Assembly (NCBI RefSeq): GCF_021155765.1
Contig: NC_060112.1
Location: 11,284,001-11,348,000, forward strand
Reading direction: 5' to 3'
DNA from: Diprion similis
Taxonomy: Eukaryota > Arthropoda > Insecta > Hymenoptera > Diprionidae
Length of the DNA: 64,000 nt
In this document: one piece after another, positions 1 through 12,799 of the stretch
Layout of the letters: each line of letters starts with the position of its first letter
Numbering within the stretch: position 1 is the stretch's first letter
Position numbers and translations under genes: made by a program
Notes under the pieces: generated by a model
The model's database searches: none
What the model was told of the DNA's origin: nothing
The model's input: the letters and a program-made list of their open reading frames with translations, nothing else

Positions 1-3000
1 TTCAGAATCGTCGAAATTTTCGCCAAAAATCCAAAGGGGTTAGCCTTACTTTTTCGCTCATTCTCGGAGCCGGAAATTTTTTGTCTCCGTATCGATTTGT
101 ATGACCATCTCTAGAGTTATTCGACCCCGAGGAACTCAGAAAACACATCAAAAAGAGCGTAGGACCAGCAGCAGAGAAATGACGATGAAAATCATGAGTT
201 TTTCGGCTGTAACTTTTTAGCTATCGCTCGCAGCGTATTGGGACTGCGCTTAATCGATTCCTCTCGCAAAATTACGACGGAATAGGGCCTCAACGAATTG
301 ATTGCAGCACTTTTCAGAATCGTCGAAATTTTCGCCAAAAATCCAAAGGGGTTAGCCTTACTTTTTCGCTCATTTTCGGAGCCGGAAATTTTTCGTCTCC
401 GAATCGATTTGTATGACCATCTCTAGAGTAATTCGACCCCCAGAAACTTAGAAAACACATCAAAAAGAGCGTAGGACCAGCAGCAGAGAAATGACGATGA
501 AAATCATGAGTTTTTCGGCTGTAACTTTTCAGCTATCGCTCGCAGCGTATTGGGACTGCGCTTAATCGATTCCTCTCGCAAAATTACGTCGGAATGAAGC
601 CTCAACGAATTGATTGCAGCACTTTTCAGAATCGTCGAAATTTTCGCCAAAAATCCAAAGGGGTTAGCCTTACTTTTTCGCTCATTTTCGGAGCCGGAAA
701 TTTTTCGTCTCCGAATTGATTTGTATGACCATCCCTGAAGTAACTCGACCCCCAGGATCTCAGAAACGACATCAAAAAGAGCGTAGGACCAGCAGCAGAG
801 AAATGACGATAAAAATCATGAGTTTTTCGGCTGTAACTTTTCAGCTATCGCTCGCAGCGTATTGGGACTGCGCTTAATCGATTCCTCTCGCAAAATTACG
901 TCGGAATAGGGCCTCAACGAATTGATTGCAGCACTTTTCAGAATCGTCGAAATTTTCGCCAAAAATCCAAAGGGGTTAGCCTTACTTTTTCGCTCATTTT
1001 CGGAGCCGGAAATTTTTCGTCTACGAATCGATTTGTATGACCATCTCTAGAGTAATTCGACCCCCAGAAACTTAGAAAACACATCAAAAAGAGCGTAGGA
1101 CCAGCAGCAGAGAAATGACGATAAAAATCATGAGTTTTTCGGCTGTAACTTTTCAGCTATCGCTCGCAGCGTATTGGGACTGCGCTTAATCGATTCCTCT
1201 CGCAAAATTACGTCGGAATAGGGCCTCAACGAATTGATTGCAGCACTTTTCAGAATCGTCGAAATTTTCGCCAAAAATCCAAAGGGGTTAGCCTTACTTT
1301 TTCGCTCATTTTCGGAGCCGGAAATTTTTCGTCTCCGTATCGATTTGTATGACCATCTCTAGAGTAATTCGACCCCGAGGAACTCAGAAAACACATCAAA
1401 AAGAGCGTAGGACCAGCAGCAGAGAAATGACGATGAAAATCATGAGTTTTTCGGCTGTAACTTTTTAGCTATCGCTCGCAGCGTATTGGGACTGCGCTTA
1501 ATCGATTCCTCTCGCAAAATTACGTCGGAATAGGGCCTCAACGAATTGGTTGCAGCACTTTTCAGAATCGTCGAAATTTTCGCCAAAAATCCAAAGGGGT
1601 TAGCCTTACTTTTTCGCTCATTCTCGGAGCCGGAAATTTTTTGTCTCCGTATCGATTTGTATGACCATCTCTAGAGTAATTCGACCCCGAGGAACTCAGA
1701 AAACACATCAAAAAGAGCGTAGGACCAGCAGCAGAGAAATGACGATAAAAATCATGAGTTTTTCGGCTGTAACTTTTCAGCTATCGCTCGCAGCGTATTG
1801 GGACTGCGCTTAATCGATTCCTCTCGCAAAATTACGTCGGAATGGGGCCTCAACGAATTGATTCCAGCACTTTTCAGAATCGTCGAAATTTTCGCCAAAA
1901 ATCCAAAGGGGTTAGCCTTACTTTTTCGCTCATTTTCGGAGCCGGAAATTTTTCGTCTCCGAATCGATTTGTATGACCATCTCTAGAGTAATTCGACCCC
2001 CAGAAACTTAGAAAACACATCAAAAAGAGCGTAGGACCAGCAGCAGAGAAATGACGATGAAAATCATGAGTTTTTCGGCTGTAACTTTTCAGCTATCGCT
2101 CGCAGCGTATTGGGACTGCGCTTAATCGATTCCTCTCGCAAAATTACGTCGGAATAGGGCCTCAACGAATTGATTGCAGCACTTTTCAGAATCGTCGAAA
2201 TTTTCGCCAAAAATCCGAAGGGGTTAGCCTTACTTTTTCGCTCATTTTCGGAGCCGGAAATTTTTCGTATACAAATCGATTTGTATGACCATCTCTAGAG
2301 TAATTCGACCCCCAGAAACTTAGAAAACACATCAAAAAGAGCGTAGGACCAGCAGCAGAGAAATGACGATGAAAATTAGAGTTTTTCGGCTGTAACTTTT
2401 CAGCTATCGCTCGCAGCGTATTGGGACTGCGCTTAATCGATTCCTCTCGCGAAATTACGTCGGAATAGGGCCTCAACGAATTGATTGCAGCACTTTTCAG
2501 AATCGTCGAAATTTTCGCCAAAAATCCAAAGGGGTTAGCCTTACTTTTTCGCTCATTCTCGGAGCCGGAAATTTTTCGTCTCCGTATCGATTTGTATGAC
2601 CATCTCTAGAGTAATTCGACCCCGAGGAACTCAGAAAACACATCAAAAAGAGCGTAGGACCAGCAGCAGAGAAATGACGATGAAAATCATGAGTTTTTCG
2701 GCTGTAACTTTTCAGCTATCGCTCGCAGCGTATTGGGACTGCGCTTAATCGATTCCTCTCGCAAAATTACGTCGGAATAGGGCCTCAACGAATTGATTGC
2801 AGCACTTTTCAGAATCGTCGAAATTTTCGCCAAAAATCCAAAGGGGTTAGCCTTACTTTTTCGCCCATTTTCGGAGCCAGAAATTTTTAGTCTCCGAATC
2901 AATTTGTATGACCATCCCTAGAGTAACTCGACCCCCAGGAACTCAGAAAAGACATCAAAAAGAGCGTAGGACCAGCAGCAGAGAAATGACGATGAAAATC

Positions 3001-5199
3001 ATGAGTTTTTCGGCTGTAACTTTTCAGCTATCGCTCGCAGCGTATTGGGACTGCGCTTAATCGATTCCTCTCGCAAAATTACGTCGGAATTGGGCCTCAA
3101 CGAATTGATTGCAGCACTTTTCAGAATCGTCGAAATTTTCGCCAAAAATCCAAAGGGGTTAGCATTACTTTTTCGCTCATTTTCGGAGCCGGAAATTTTT
3201 CGTCTCCGTATCGATTTGTATGACCATTTCTAGAGTAATTCGACCCCGAGGAACTCAGAAAACACATCAAAAAGAGCGTAGGACCAGCAGCAGAGAAATG
3301 ACGATGAAAATTAGAGTTTTTCGGCTGTAACTTTTCAGCTATCGCTCGCAGCGTATTGGAACTGCGCTTAATCGATTCCTCTCGCAAAATTACGTCGAAA
3401 TGGGGCCTCAACGAATTGATTCCAGCACTTTTCAGAATCGTCGAAATTTCCGCCAAAAATCCAAAGGGGTTAGCCTTACTTTTTCGCTCATTTTCGGAGC
3501 CAGAAATTTTTCGTCTCTGAATCGATTCGTATGACCATCACTAGAGTAATTCGACCCCCAGGAACTCAAAAAAGACATCAAAAAGAGCGTAGGACCAGCA
3601 GCAGAGAAATGACGATGAAAATCATGAGTTTTTCAGCTGTAACTTTTCAGCTATCGCTCGCAGCGTATTGGGACTGCGCTTAATCGATTCCTCTCGCAAA
3701 ATTACGTCGGAATAGCGCCTCAACGAATTGATTGCAGGACTTTTCAGAATCGTCGGGAATTTCGCCAAAAATCCGAAGGGGTTAGCCTTACTTTTTCGCT
3801 CATTTTCGGAGCCAGAAATTTTTCGTCTCCGAATCGATTCGTATGACCATCTCTAGAGTAATTCGACCCCCAGGAACTCAGAAAAGACATCAAAAAGAGC
3901 GTAAGACCAGCAGCAGAGAAATGACGATGAAAATCATGAGTTTTTCGGCTGTAACTTTTCAGCTATCGCTCGCAGCGTATTGGAACTGCGCTTAATCGAT
4001 TCCTCTCGCAAAATCACGTCGGAATGGGGCCTCAACGATTTGATTTCAGCACTTTTCAGAATCGTCGAAATTTTCGCCAAAAATCCAAAGGGGTTAGCCT
4101 TACTTTTTCGCCCATTTTCGGAGCCAGAAATTTTTCGTCTCCGAATCAATTTGTATGACCATCCCTAGAGTAACTCGACCCCCAGGAACTCAGAAAAGAC
4201 ATCAAGAAGAGCGTAGGACCAGCAGCAGAGAAATGACGATGAAAATCATGAGTTTTTCGGCTGTAACTTTTCAGCTATCGCTCGCAGCGTATTGGGACTG
4301 CGCTTAATCGATTCCTCTCGCAAAATTACGTCGGAATTGGGCCTCAACGAATTGATTGCAGCACTTTTCAGAATCGTCGAAATTTTCGCCAAAAATCCAA
4401 AGGGGTTAGCCTTACTTTTTCGCTCATTTTCGGAGCCGGAAATTTTTCGTCTCCGTATCGATTTGTATGACCATTTCTAGAGTAATTCGACCCCGAGGAA
4501 CTCAGAAAACACATCAAAAAGAGCGTAGGACCAGCAGCAGAGAAATGACGATGAAAATCATGAGTTTCTCGGCTGTAACTTTTCAGCTATCGCTCGCAGC
4601 GTATTGGGACTGCGCTTAATCGATTCCTCTCGCAAAATTACGTCGGAATAGGGCCTCAACGAATTGATTGCAGCACTTTTCAGAATCGTCGAAATTTTCG
4701 CCAAAAATCCGAAGGGGTTAGCCTTACTTTTTCGCTCATTTTCGGAGCCGGAAATTTTTCGTATACAAATCGATTTGTATGACCATCACTAGAGTAATTC
4801 GACCCCCAGAAACTTAGAAAACACATCAAAAAGAGCGTAGGACCAGCAGCAGAGAAATGACAATAAAAATCATGAGTTTTTCGGCTGTAACTTTTCAGCT
4901 ATCGCTCGCAGCGTATTGGGACTGCGCTTAATCGATTCCTCTCGCAAAATTACGTCGGAATGGGGCCTCAACGAATTGATTCCAGCACTTTTCAGAATCG
5001 TCGAAATTTCCGCCAAAAATCCAAAGGGGTTAGCCTTACTTTTTCGCTCATTTTCGGAGCCAGAAATTTTTCGTCTCCGAATCGATTCGTATGACCATCA
5101 CTGGAGTAATTCGACCCCCAGGAACTCAAAAAAGACATCAAAAAGAGCGTAGGACCAGCAGCAGAGAAATGACGATGAAAATCATGAGTTTTTCAGCTG

Positions 5200-7140
5200 T
5201 AACTTTTCAGCTATCGCTCGCAGCGTATTGGGACTGCGCTTAATCGATTCCTCTCGCAAAATTACGTCGGAATAGCGCCTCAACGAATTGATTGCAGGAC
5301 TTTTCAGAATCGTCGAGAATTTCGCCAAAAATCCGAAGGGGTTAGCCTTACTTTTTCGCTCATTTTCGGAGCCAGAAATTTTTCGTCTCCGAATCGATTC
5401 GTATGACCATCTCTAGAGTAATTCGACCCCCAGGAACTCAGAAAAGACATCAAAAAGAGCGTAAGACCAGCAGCAGAGAAATGACGATGAAAATCATGAG
5501 TTTTTCGGCTGTAACTTTTCAGCTATCGCTCGCAGCGTATTGGGACTGCGCTCAATCGATTCCTTTCGCAAAATTACGTCGGAATAGGGCCTCAACGAAT
5601 TGATTGCAGCACTTTTCAGAATCGTCGAAATTTTAGCCACAAATCCAAAGGGGTTAGCCTTACTTTTTCGCTCATTTTCGGAGCCGGAAATTTTTCGTCT
5701 ACGAATCGATTTGTATGACCATCTCTAGAGTAATTCGACCCCCAGAAACTTGGAAAACACATCAAAAAGAGCGTAGGACCAGCAGCAGAGAAATGACGAT
5801 AAAAATCATGAGTTTTTCGGCTGTCACTTTTCAGCTATCGCTCGCAGCGTATTGGGACTGCGCTTAATCGATTCCTCTTGCAAAATTACGTCGGAATAGG
5901 GCCTCAACGAATTGATTGCAGCACTTTTCAGAATCGTCGAAATTTTCGCCAAAAATCCAAAGGGGTTAGCCTTACTTTTTCGCTCATTTTCGGAGCCGGA
6001 AATTTTTCGTCTACGAATCGATTTGTATGACCATCTCTAGAGTAATTCGACCCCCAGAAACTTAGAAAACACATCAAAAAGAGCGTAGGACCAGCAGCAG
6101 AGAAATGACAATAAAAATCATGGGTTTTTCGGCTGTAACTTTTCAGCTATCGCTCGCAGCGTATTGGGACTGCGCTTAATCGATTCCTCTCGCAAAATTA
6201 CGTCGGAATAGCGCCTCAACGAATTGATTGCAGGACTTTTCAGAATCGTCGAGAATTTCGCCAAAAATCCGAAGGGGTTAGCCTTACTTTTTCGCTCATT
6301 TTCGGAGCCAGAAATTTTTCGTCTCCGAATCGATTCGTATGACCATCTCTAGAGTAATTCGACCCCCAGGAACTCAGAAAAGACATCAAAAAGAGCGTAA
6401 GACCAGCAGCAGAGAAATGACGATGAAAATCATGAGTTTTTCGGCTGTAACTTTTCAGCTATCGCTCGCAGCGTATTGGGACTGCGCTCAATCGATTCCT
6501 CTCGCAAAATTACGTCGGAATAGGGCCTCAACGAATTGATTGCAGCACTTTTCAGAATCGTCGAAATTTTAGCCACAAATCCAAAGGGGTTAGCCTTACT
6601 TTTTCGCTCATTTTCGGAGCCGGAAATTTTTCGTCTACGAATCGATTTGTATGACCATCTCTAGAGTAATTCGACCCCCAGAAACTTGGAAAACACATCA
6701 AAAAGAGCGTAGGACCAGCAGCAGAGAAATGACGATAAAAATCATGAGTTTTTCGGCTGTCACTTTTCAGCTATCGCTCGCAGCGTATTGGGACTGCGCT
6801 TAATCGATTCCTCTTGCAAAATTACGTCGGAATAGGGCCTCAACGAATTGATTGCAGCACTTTTCAGAATCGTCGAAATTTTCGCCAAAAATCCAAAGGG
6901 GTTAGCCTTACTTTTTCGCTCATTTTCGGAGCCGGAAATTTTTCGTCTACGAATCGATTTGTATGACCATCTCTAGAGTAATTCGACCCCCAGAAACTTA
7001 GAAAACACATCAAAAAGAGCGTAGGACCAGCAGCAGAGAAATGACAATAAAAATCATGGGTTTTTCGGCTGTAACTTTTCAGCTATCGCTCGCAGCGTAT
7101 TGGGACTGCGCTTAATCGATTCCTCTCGCAAAATTACGTC
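5200..7140. repeat. Two tandem copies of a 3-monomer (936 bp) block
   Basis: Diagnostic variants seen at 5,200-6,205 recur 936 bp later: ttttagccac at 5,631 and 6,567, ctcaatcgattc at about 5,550 and 6,487, ctgtcacttttcag near 5,821 and 6,757, and gacaataaaaatcatggg near 6,108 and 7,044. The first unit carries a private change (cctttcgc against cctctcgc), so it is not an assembly copy of the second. This block overlaps the left unit of the 8-monomer repeat, so block duplications of different sizes are nested. Confidence 0.88.
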
Positions 7141-10100
7141 GGAATAGTGCCTCAACGAATTGATTGCAGCACTTTTCAGAATCGTCGAAATTTTCGCCAA
7201 AAATCCAAAGGGGTTAGCCTTACTTTTTCGCTCATTTTCGGAGCCGGAAATTTTTCGTCTACGAATCGATTTGTATGACCATCTCTAGAGTAATTCGACC
7301 CCCAGAAACTTAGAAAACACATCAAAAAGAGCGTAGGACCAGCAGCAGAGAAATGACGATAAAAATCATGAGTTTTTCGGCTGTCACTTTTCAGCTATCG
7401 CTCGCAGCGTATTGGGACTGCGCTTAATCGATTCCTCTCGTAAAATTACGTCGGAATAGTGCCTCAACGAATTGATTGCAGCACTTTTCAGAATCGTCGA
7501 AATTTTCGCCAAAAATCCAAAGGGGTTAGCCTTACTTTTTCGCTCATTTTCGGAGCCGGAAATTTTTCGTCTACGAATCGATTTGTATGACCATCTCTAG
7601 AGTAATTCGACCCCCAGAAACTTAGAAAACACATCAAAAAGAGCGTAGGACCAGCAGCAGAGAAATGACGATAAAAATCATGAGTTTTTCGGCTGTAACT
7701 TCTCAGCTATCGCTCGCAGCGTATTGGGACTGCGCTTAATCGATTCCTCTCGCAAAATTACGTCGGAATAGGGCCTCAACGAATTGATTGCAGCACTTTT
7801 CAGAATCGTCGAAATTTTCGCCAAAAATCCAAAAGGGTTAGCCTTACTTTTTCGCTCATTTTCGGAGCCGGAAATTTTTCGTCTCCGTATCGATTTGTAT
7901 GACCATTTCTAGAGTAATTCGACATCGAGGAACTCAGAAAACACATCAAAAAGAGCGTAGGACCAGCAGCAGAGAAATGACGATGAAAATCATGAGTTTT
8001 TCGGCTGTAACTTTTCAGCCATCGCTCGCAGCGTATTGGGACTGCGCTTAATCGATTCCTCTCGCAAAATTACGTCGGAATGGGGCCTCAACGAATTGAT
8101 TGCAGGACTTTTCAGAATCGTCGAAATTTTCGCCAAAAATCCAAAGGGGTTAGCCTTACTTTTTCGCTCATTTTCGGAGCCAGAAATTTTTCGTCTCCGA
8201 ATCGATTCGTATGACCATCACTAGAGTAATTCGACCCCCAGGAACTCAAAAAAGACATCAAAAAGAGCGTAGGACCAGCAGCAGAGAAATGACGATGAAA
8301 ATCATGAGTTTTTCAGCTGTAACTTTTCAGCTATCGCTCGCAGCGTATTGGGACTGCGCTTAATCGATTCCTCTCGCAAAATTACGTCGGAATAGCGCCT
8401 CAACGAATTGATTGCAGGACTTTTCAGAATCGTCGAGAATTTCGCCAAAAATCCGAAGGGGTTAGCCTTACTTTTTCGCTCATTTTCGGAGCCAGAAATT
8501 TTTCGTCTCCGAATCGATTCGTATGACCATCTCTAGAGTAATTCGACCCCCAGGAACTCAGAAAAGACATCAAAAAGAGCGTAAGACCAGCAGCAGAGAA
8601 ATGACGATGAAAATCATGAGTTTTTCGGCTGTAACTTTTCAGCTATCGCTCGCAGCGTATTGGGACTGCGCTTAATCGATTCCTCTCGCAAAATTACGTC
8701 GGAATAGCGCCTCAACGAATTGATTGCAGGACTTTTCAGAATCGTCGAGAATTTCGCCAAAAATCCGAAGGGGTTAGCCTTACTTTTTCGCTCATTTTCG
8801 GAGCCAGAAATTTTTCGTCTCCGAATCGATTCGTATGACCATCTCTAGAGTAATTCGACCCCCAGGAACTCAGAAAAGACATCAAAAAGAGCGTAAGACC
8901 AGCAGCAGAGAAATGACGATGAAAATCATGAGTTTTTCGGCTGTAACTTTTCAGCTATCGCTCGCAGCGTATTGGGACTGCGCTCAATCGATTCCTCTCG
9001 CAAAATTACGTCGGAATAGGGCCTCAACGAATTGATTGCAGCACTTTTCAGAATCGTCGAAATTTTAGCCACAAATCCAAAGGGGTTAGCCTTACTTTTT
9101 CGCTCATTTTCGGAGCCGGAAATTTTTCGTCTACGAATCGATTTGTATGACCATCTCTAGAGTAATTCGACCCCCAGAAACTTGGAAAACACATCAAAAA
9201 GAGCGTAGGACCAGCAGCAGAGAAATGACGATAAAAATCATGAGTTTTTCGGCTGTCACTTTTCAGCTATCGCTCGCAGCGTATTGGGACTGCGCTTAAT
9301 CGATTCCTCTTGCAAAATTACGTCGGAATAGGGCCTCAACGAATTGATTGCAGCACTTTTCAGAATCGTCGAAATTTTCGCCAAAAATCCAAAGGGGTTA
9401 GCCTTACTTTTTCGCTCATTTTCGGAGCCGGAAATTTTTCGTCTACGAATCGATTTGTATGACCATCTCTAGAGTAATTCGACCCCCAGAAACTTAGAAA
9501 ACACATCAAAAAGAGCGTAGGACCAGCAGCAGAGAAATGACAATAAAAATCATGGGTTTTTCGGCTGTAACTTTTCAGCTATCGCTCGCAGCGTATTGGG
9601 ACTGCGCTTAATCGATTCCTCTCGCAAAATTACGTCGGAATAGTGCCTCAACGAATTGATTGCAGCACTTTTCAGAATCGTCGAAATTTTCGCCAAAAAT
9701 CCAAAGGGGTTAGCCTTACTTTTTCGCTCATTTTCGGAGCCGGAAATTTTTCGTCTACGAATCGATTTGTATGACCATCTCTAGAGTAATTCGACCCCCA
9801 GAAACTTAGAAAACACATCAAAAAGAGCGTAGGACCAGCAGCAGAGAAATGACGATAAAAATCATGAGTTTTTCGGCTGTCACTTTTCAGCTATCGCTCG
9901 CAGCGTATTGGGACTGCGCTTAATCGATTCCTCTCGTAAAATTACGTCGGAATAGTGCCTCAACGAATTGATTGCAGCACTTTTCAGAATCGTCGAAATT
10001 TTCGCCAAAAATCCAAAGGGGTTAGCCTTACTTTTTCGCTCATTTTCGGAGCCGGAAATTTTTCGTCTACGAATCGATTTGTATGACCATCTCTAGAGTA

Positions 10101-11180
10101 ATTCGACCCCCAGAAACTTAGAAAACACATCAAAAAGAGCGTAGGACCAGCAGCAGAGAAATGACGATAAAAATCATGAGTTTTTCGGCTGTAACTTCTC
10201 AGCTATCGCTCGCAGCGTATTGGGACTGCGCTTAATCGATTCCTCTCGCAAAATTACGTCGGAATAGGGCCTCAACGAATTGATTGCAGCACTTTTCAGA
10301 ATCGTCGAAATTTTCGCCAAAAATCCAAAAGGGTTAGCCTTACTTTTTCGCTCATTTTCGGAGCCGGAAATTTTTCGTCTCCGTATCGATTTGTATGACC
10401 ATTTCTAGAGTAATTCGACATCGAGGAACTCAGAAAACACATCAAAAAGAGCGTAGGACCAGCAGCAGAGAAATGACGATGAAAATCATGAGTTTTTCGG
10501 CTGTAACTTTTCAGCCATCGCTCGCAGCGTATTGGGACTGCGCTTAATCGATTCCTCTCGCAAAATTACGTCGGAATGGGGCCTCAACGAATTGATTGCA
10601 GGACTTTTCAGAATCGTCGAAATTTTCGCCAAAAATCCAAAGGGGTTAGCCTTACTTTTTCGCTCATTTTCGGAGCCAGAAATTTTTCGTCTCCGAATCG
10701 ATTCGTATGACCATCACTAGAGTAATTCGACCCCCAGGAACTCAAAAAAGACATCAAAAAGAGCGTAGGACCAGCAGCAGAGAAATGACGATGAAAATCA
10801 TGAGTTTTTCAGCTGTAACTTTTCAGCTATCGCTCGCAGCGTATTGGGACTGCGCTTAATCGATTCCTCTCGCAAAATTACGTCGGAATAGCGCCTCAAC
10901 GAATTGATTGCAGGACTTTTCAGAATCGTCGAGAATTTCGCCAAAAATCCGAAGGGGTTAGCCTTACTTTTTCGCTCATTTTCGGAGCCAGAAATTTTTC
11001 GTCTCCGAATCGATTCGTATGACCATCTCTAGAGTAATTCGACCCCCAGGAACTCAGAAAAGACATCAAAAAGAGCGTAAGACCAGCAGCAGAGAAATGA
11101 CGATGAAAATCATGAGTTTTTCGGCTGTAACTTTTCAGCTATCGCTCGCAGCGTATTGGGACTGCGCTTAATCGATTCCT
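6181..11180. repeat. Two tandem copies of an 8-monomer (2,496 bp) higher-order repeat
   Basis: Rare monomer variants recur exactly 2,496 bp apart. Examples are ttttagccac at 6,567 and 9,063, aaaagggtta at 7,831 and 10,327, gacatcgagg at 7,921 and 10,417, cagccatcg near 8,017 and 10,513, and aacttctcag near 7,697 and 10,193. The copies are almost identical across their length, whereas neighbouring monomers inside one copy differ at several positions. Left limit lies between about 6,130 and 6,181. Similarity ends near 11,195, where gcgcc/gcagg variants give way to gggcc/gcagc. This is the signature of a recent block duplication by unequal exchange. Confidence 0.93.
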
Positions 11181-12799
11181 CTCGCAAAATTACGTCGGAA
11201 TAGGGCCTCAACGAATTGATTGCAGCACTTTTCAGAATCGTCGAAATTTTCGCCAAAAATCCAAAGGGGTTAGCCTTACTTTTTCGCTCATTTTCGGAGC
11301 CGGAAATTTTTCGTCTCCGTATCGATTTGTATGACCATTTCTAGAGTAATTCGACCCCGAGGAACTCAGAAAACACATCAAAAAGAGCGTAGGACCAGCA
11401 GCAGAGAAATGACGATGAAAATCATGAGTTTTTCGGCTGTAACTTTTCAGCTATCGCTCGCAGCGTATTGGGACTGCGCTTAATCGATTCCTCTCGCAAA
11501 ATTACGTCGGAATAGGGCCTCAACGAATTGATTGCAGCACTTTTCAGAATCGTCGAAATTTTCGCCAAAAATCCAAAGGGGTTAGCCTTACTTTTTCGCT
11601 CATTCTCGGAGCCGGAAATTTTTCGTCTCCGTATCGATTTGTATGACCATCTCTAGAGTAATTCGACCCCGAGGGACTCAGAAAACACATCAAAAAGAGC
11701 GTAGGACCAGCAGCAGAGAAATGACGATGAAAATCATGAGTTTTTCGGCTGTAACTTTTCAGCTATCGCTCGCAGCGTATTGGAACTGCGCTTAATCGAT
11801 TCCTCTCGCAAAATTACGTCGGAATGGGGCCTCAACGAATTGATTCCAGCACTTTTCAGAATCGTCGAAATTTTCGCCAAAAATCCAAAGGGGTTAGCCT
11901 TACTTTTTCGCTCATTTTCGGAGCCAGAAATTTTTCGTCTCCGAATCGATTCGTATGACCATCACTAGAGTAATTCGACCCCCAGGAACTCAGAAACGAC
12001 ATCAAAAAGAGCGTAGGACCAGCAGCAGAGAAATGACGATAAAAATCATGAGTTTTTCGGCTGTAACTTTTTAGCTATCGCTCGCAGCGTATTGGGACTG
12101 CGCTTAATCGATTCCTCTCGCAAAATTACGTCGGAATAGGGCCTCAACGAATTGATTGCAGCACTTTTCAGAATCGTGGAAATTTTCGCCAAAAATCCAA
12201 AGGGGTTAGCCTTACTTTTTCGCTCATTTTCGGAGCCGGAAATTTTTCGTCTACGAATCGATTTGTATGACCATCTCTAGAGTAATTCGACCCCCAGAAA
12301 CTTAGAAAACACATCAAAAAGAGCGTAGGACCAGCAGCAGAGAAATGACGATAAAAATCATGAGTTTTTCGGCTGTAACTTTTCAGCTATCGCTCGCAGC
12401 GTATTGGGACTGCGCTTAATCGATTCCTCTTGCAAAATTACGTCGGAATAGGGCCTCAACGAATTGATTGCAGCACTTTTCAGAAGCGTCGAAATTTTCG
12501 CCAAAAATCCAAAGGGGTTAGCCTTACTTTTTCGCTCATTTTCCGAGCCGGAAATTTTTTGTCTACGAATCGATTTGTATGACCATCTCTAGAGTAATTC
12601 GACCCCCAGAAACTTAGAAAACACATCAAAAAGAGCGTAGGACCAGCAGCAGAGAAATGACGATAAAAATCATGAGTTTTTCGGCTGTAACTTTTCAGCT
12701 ATCGCTCGCAGCGTATTGGGACTGCGCTTAATCGATTCCTCTCGCAAAATTACGTCGGAATAGGGCCTCAACGAATTGATTGCAGCACTTTTCAGAATC

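Noticed and set aside
2186..2521. 111-residue minus-strand frames in the satellite (also 3,121-3,456)
   Set aside because: They arise where the 1-bp deletion monomers join two frames. The other monomers have stops, so this is a repeat artefact.
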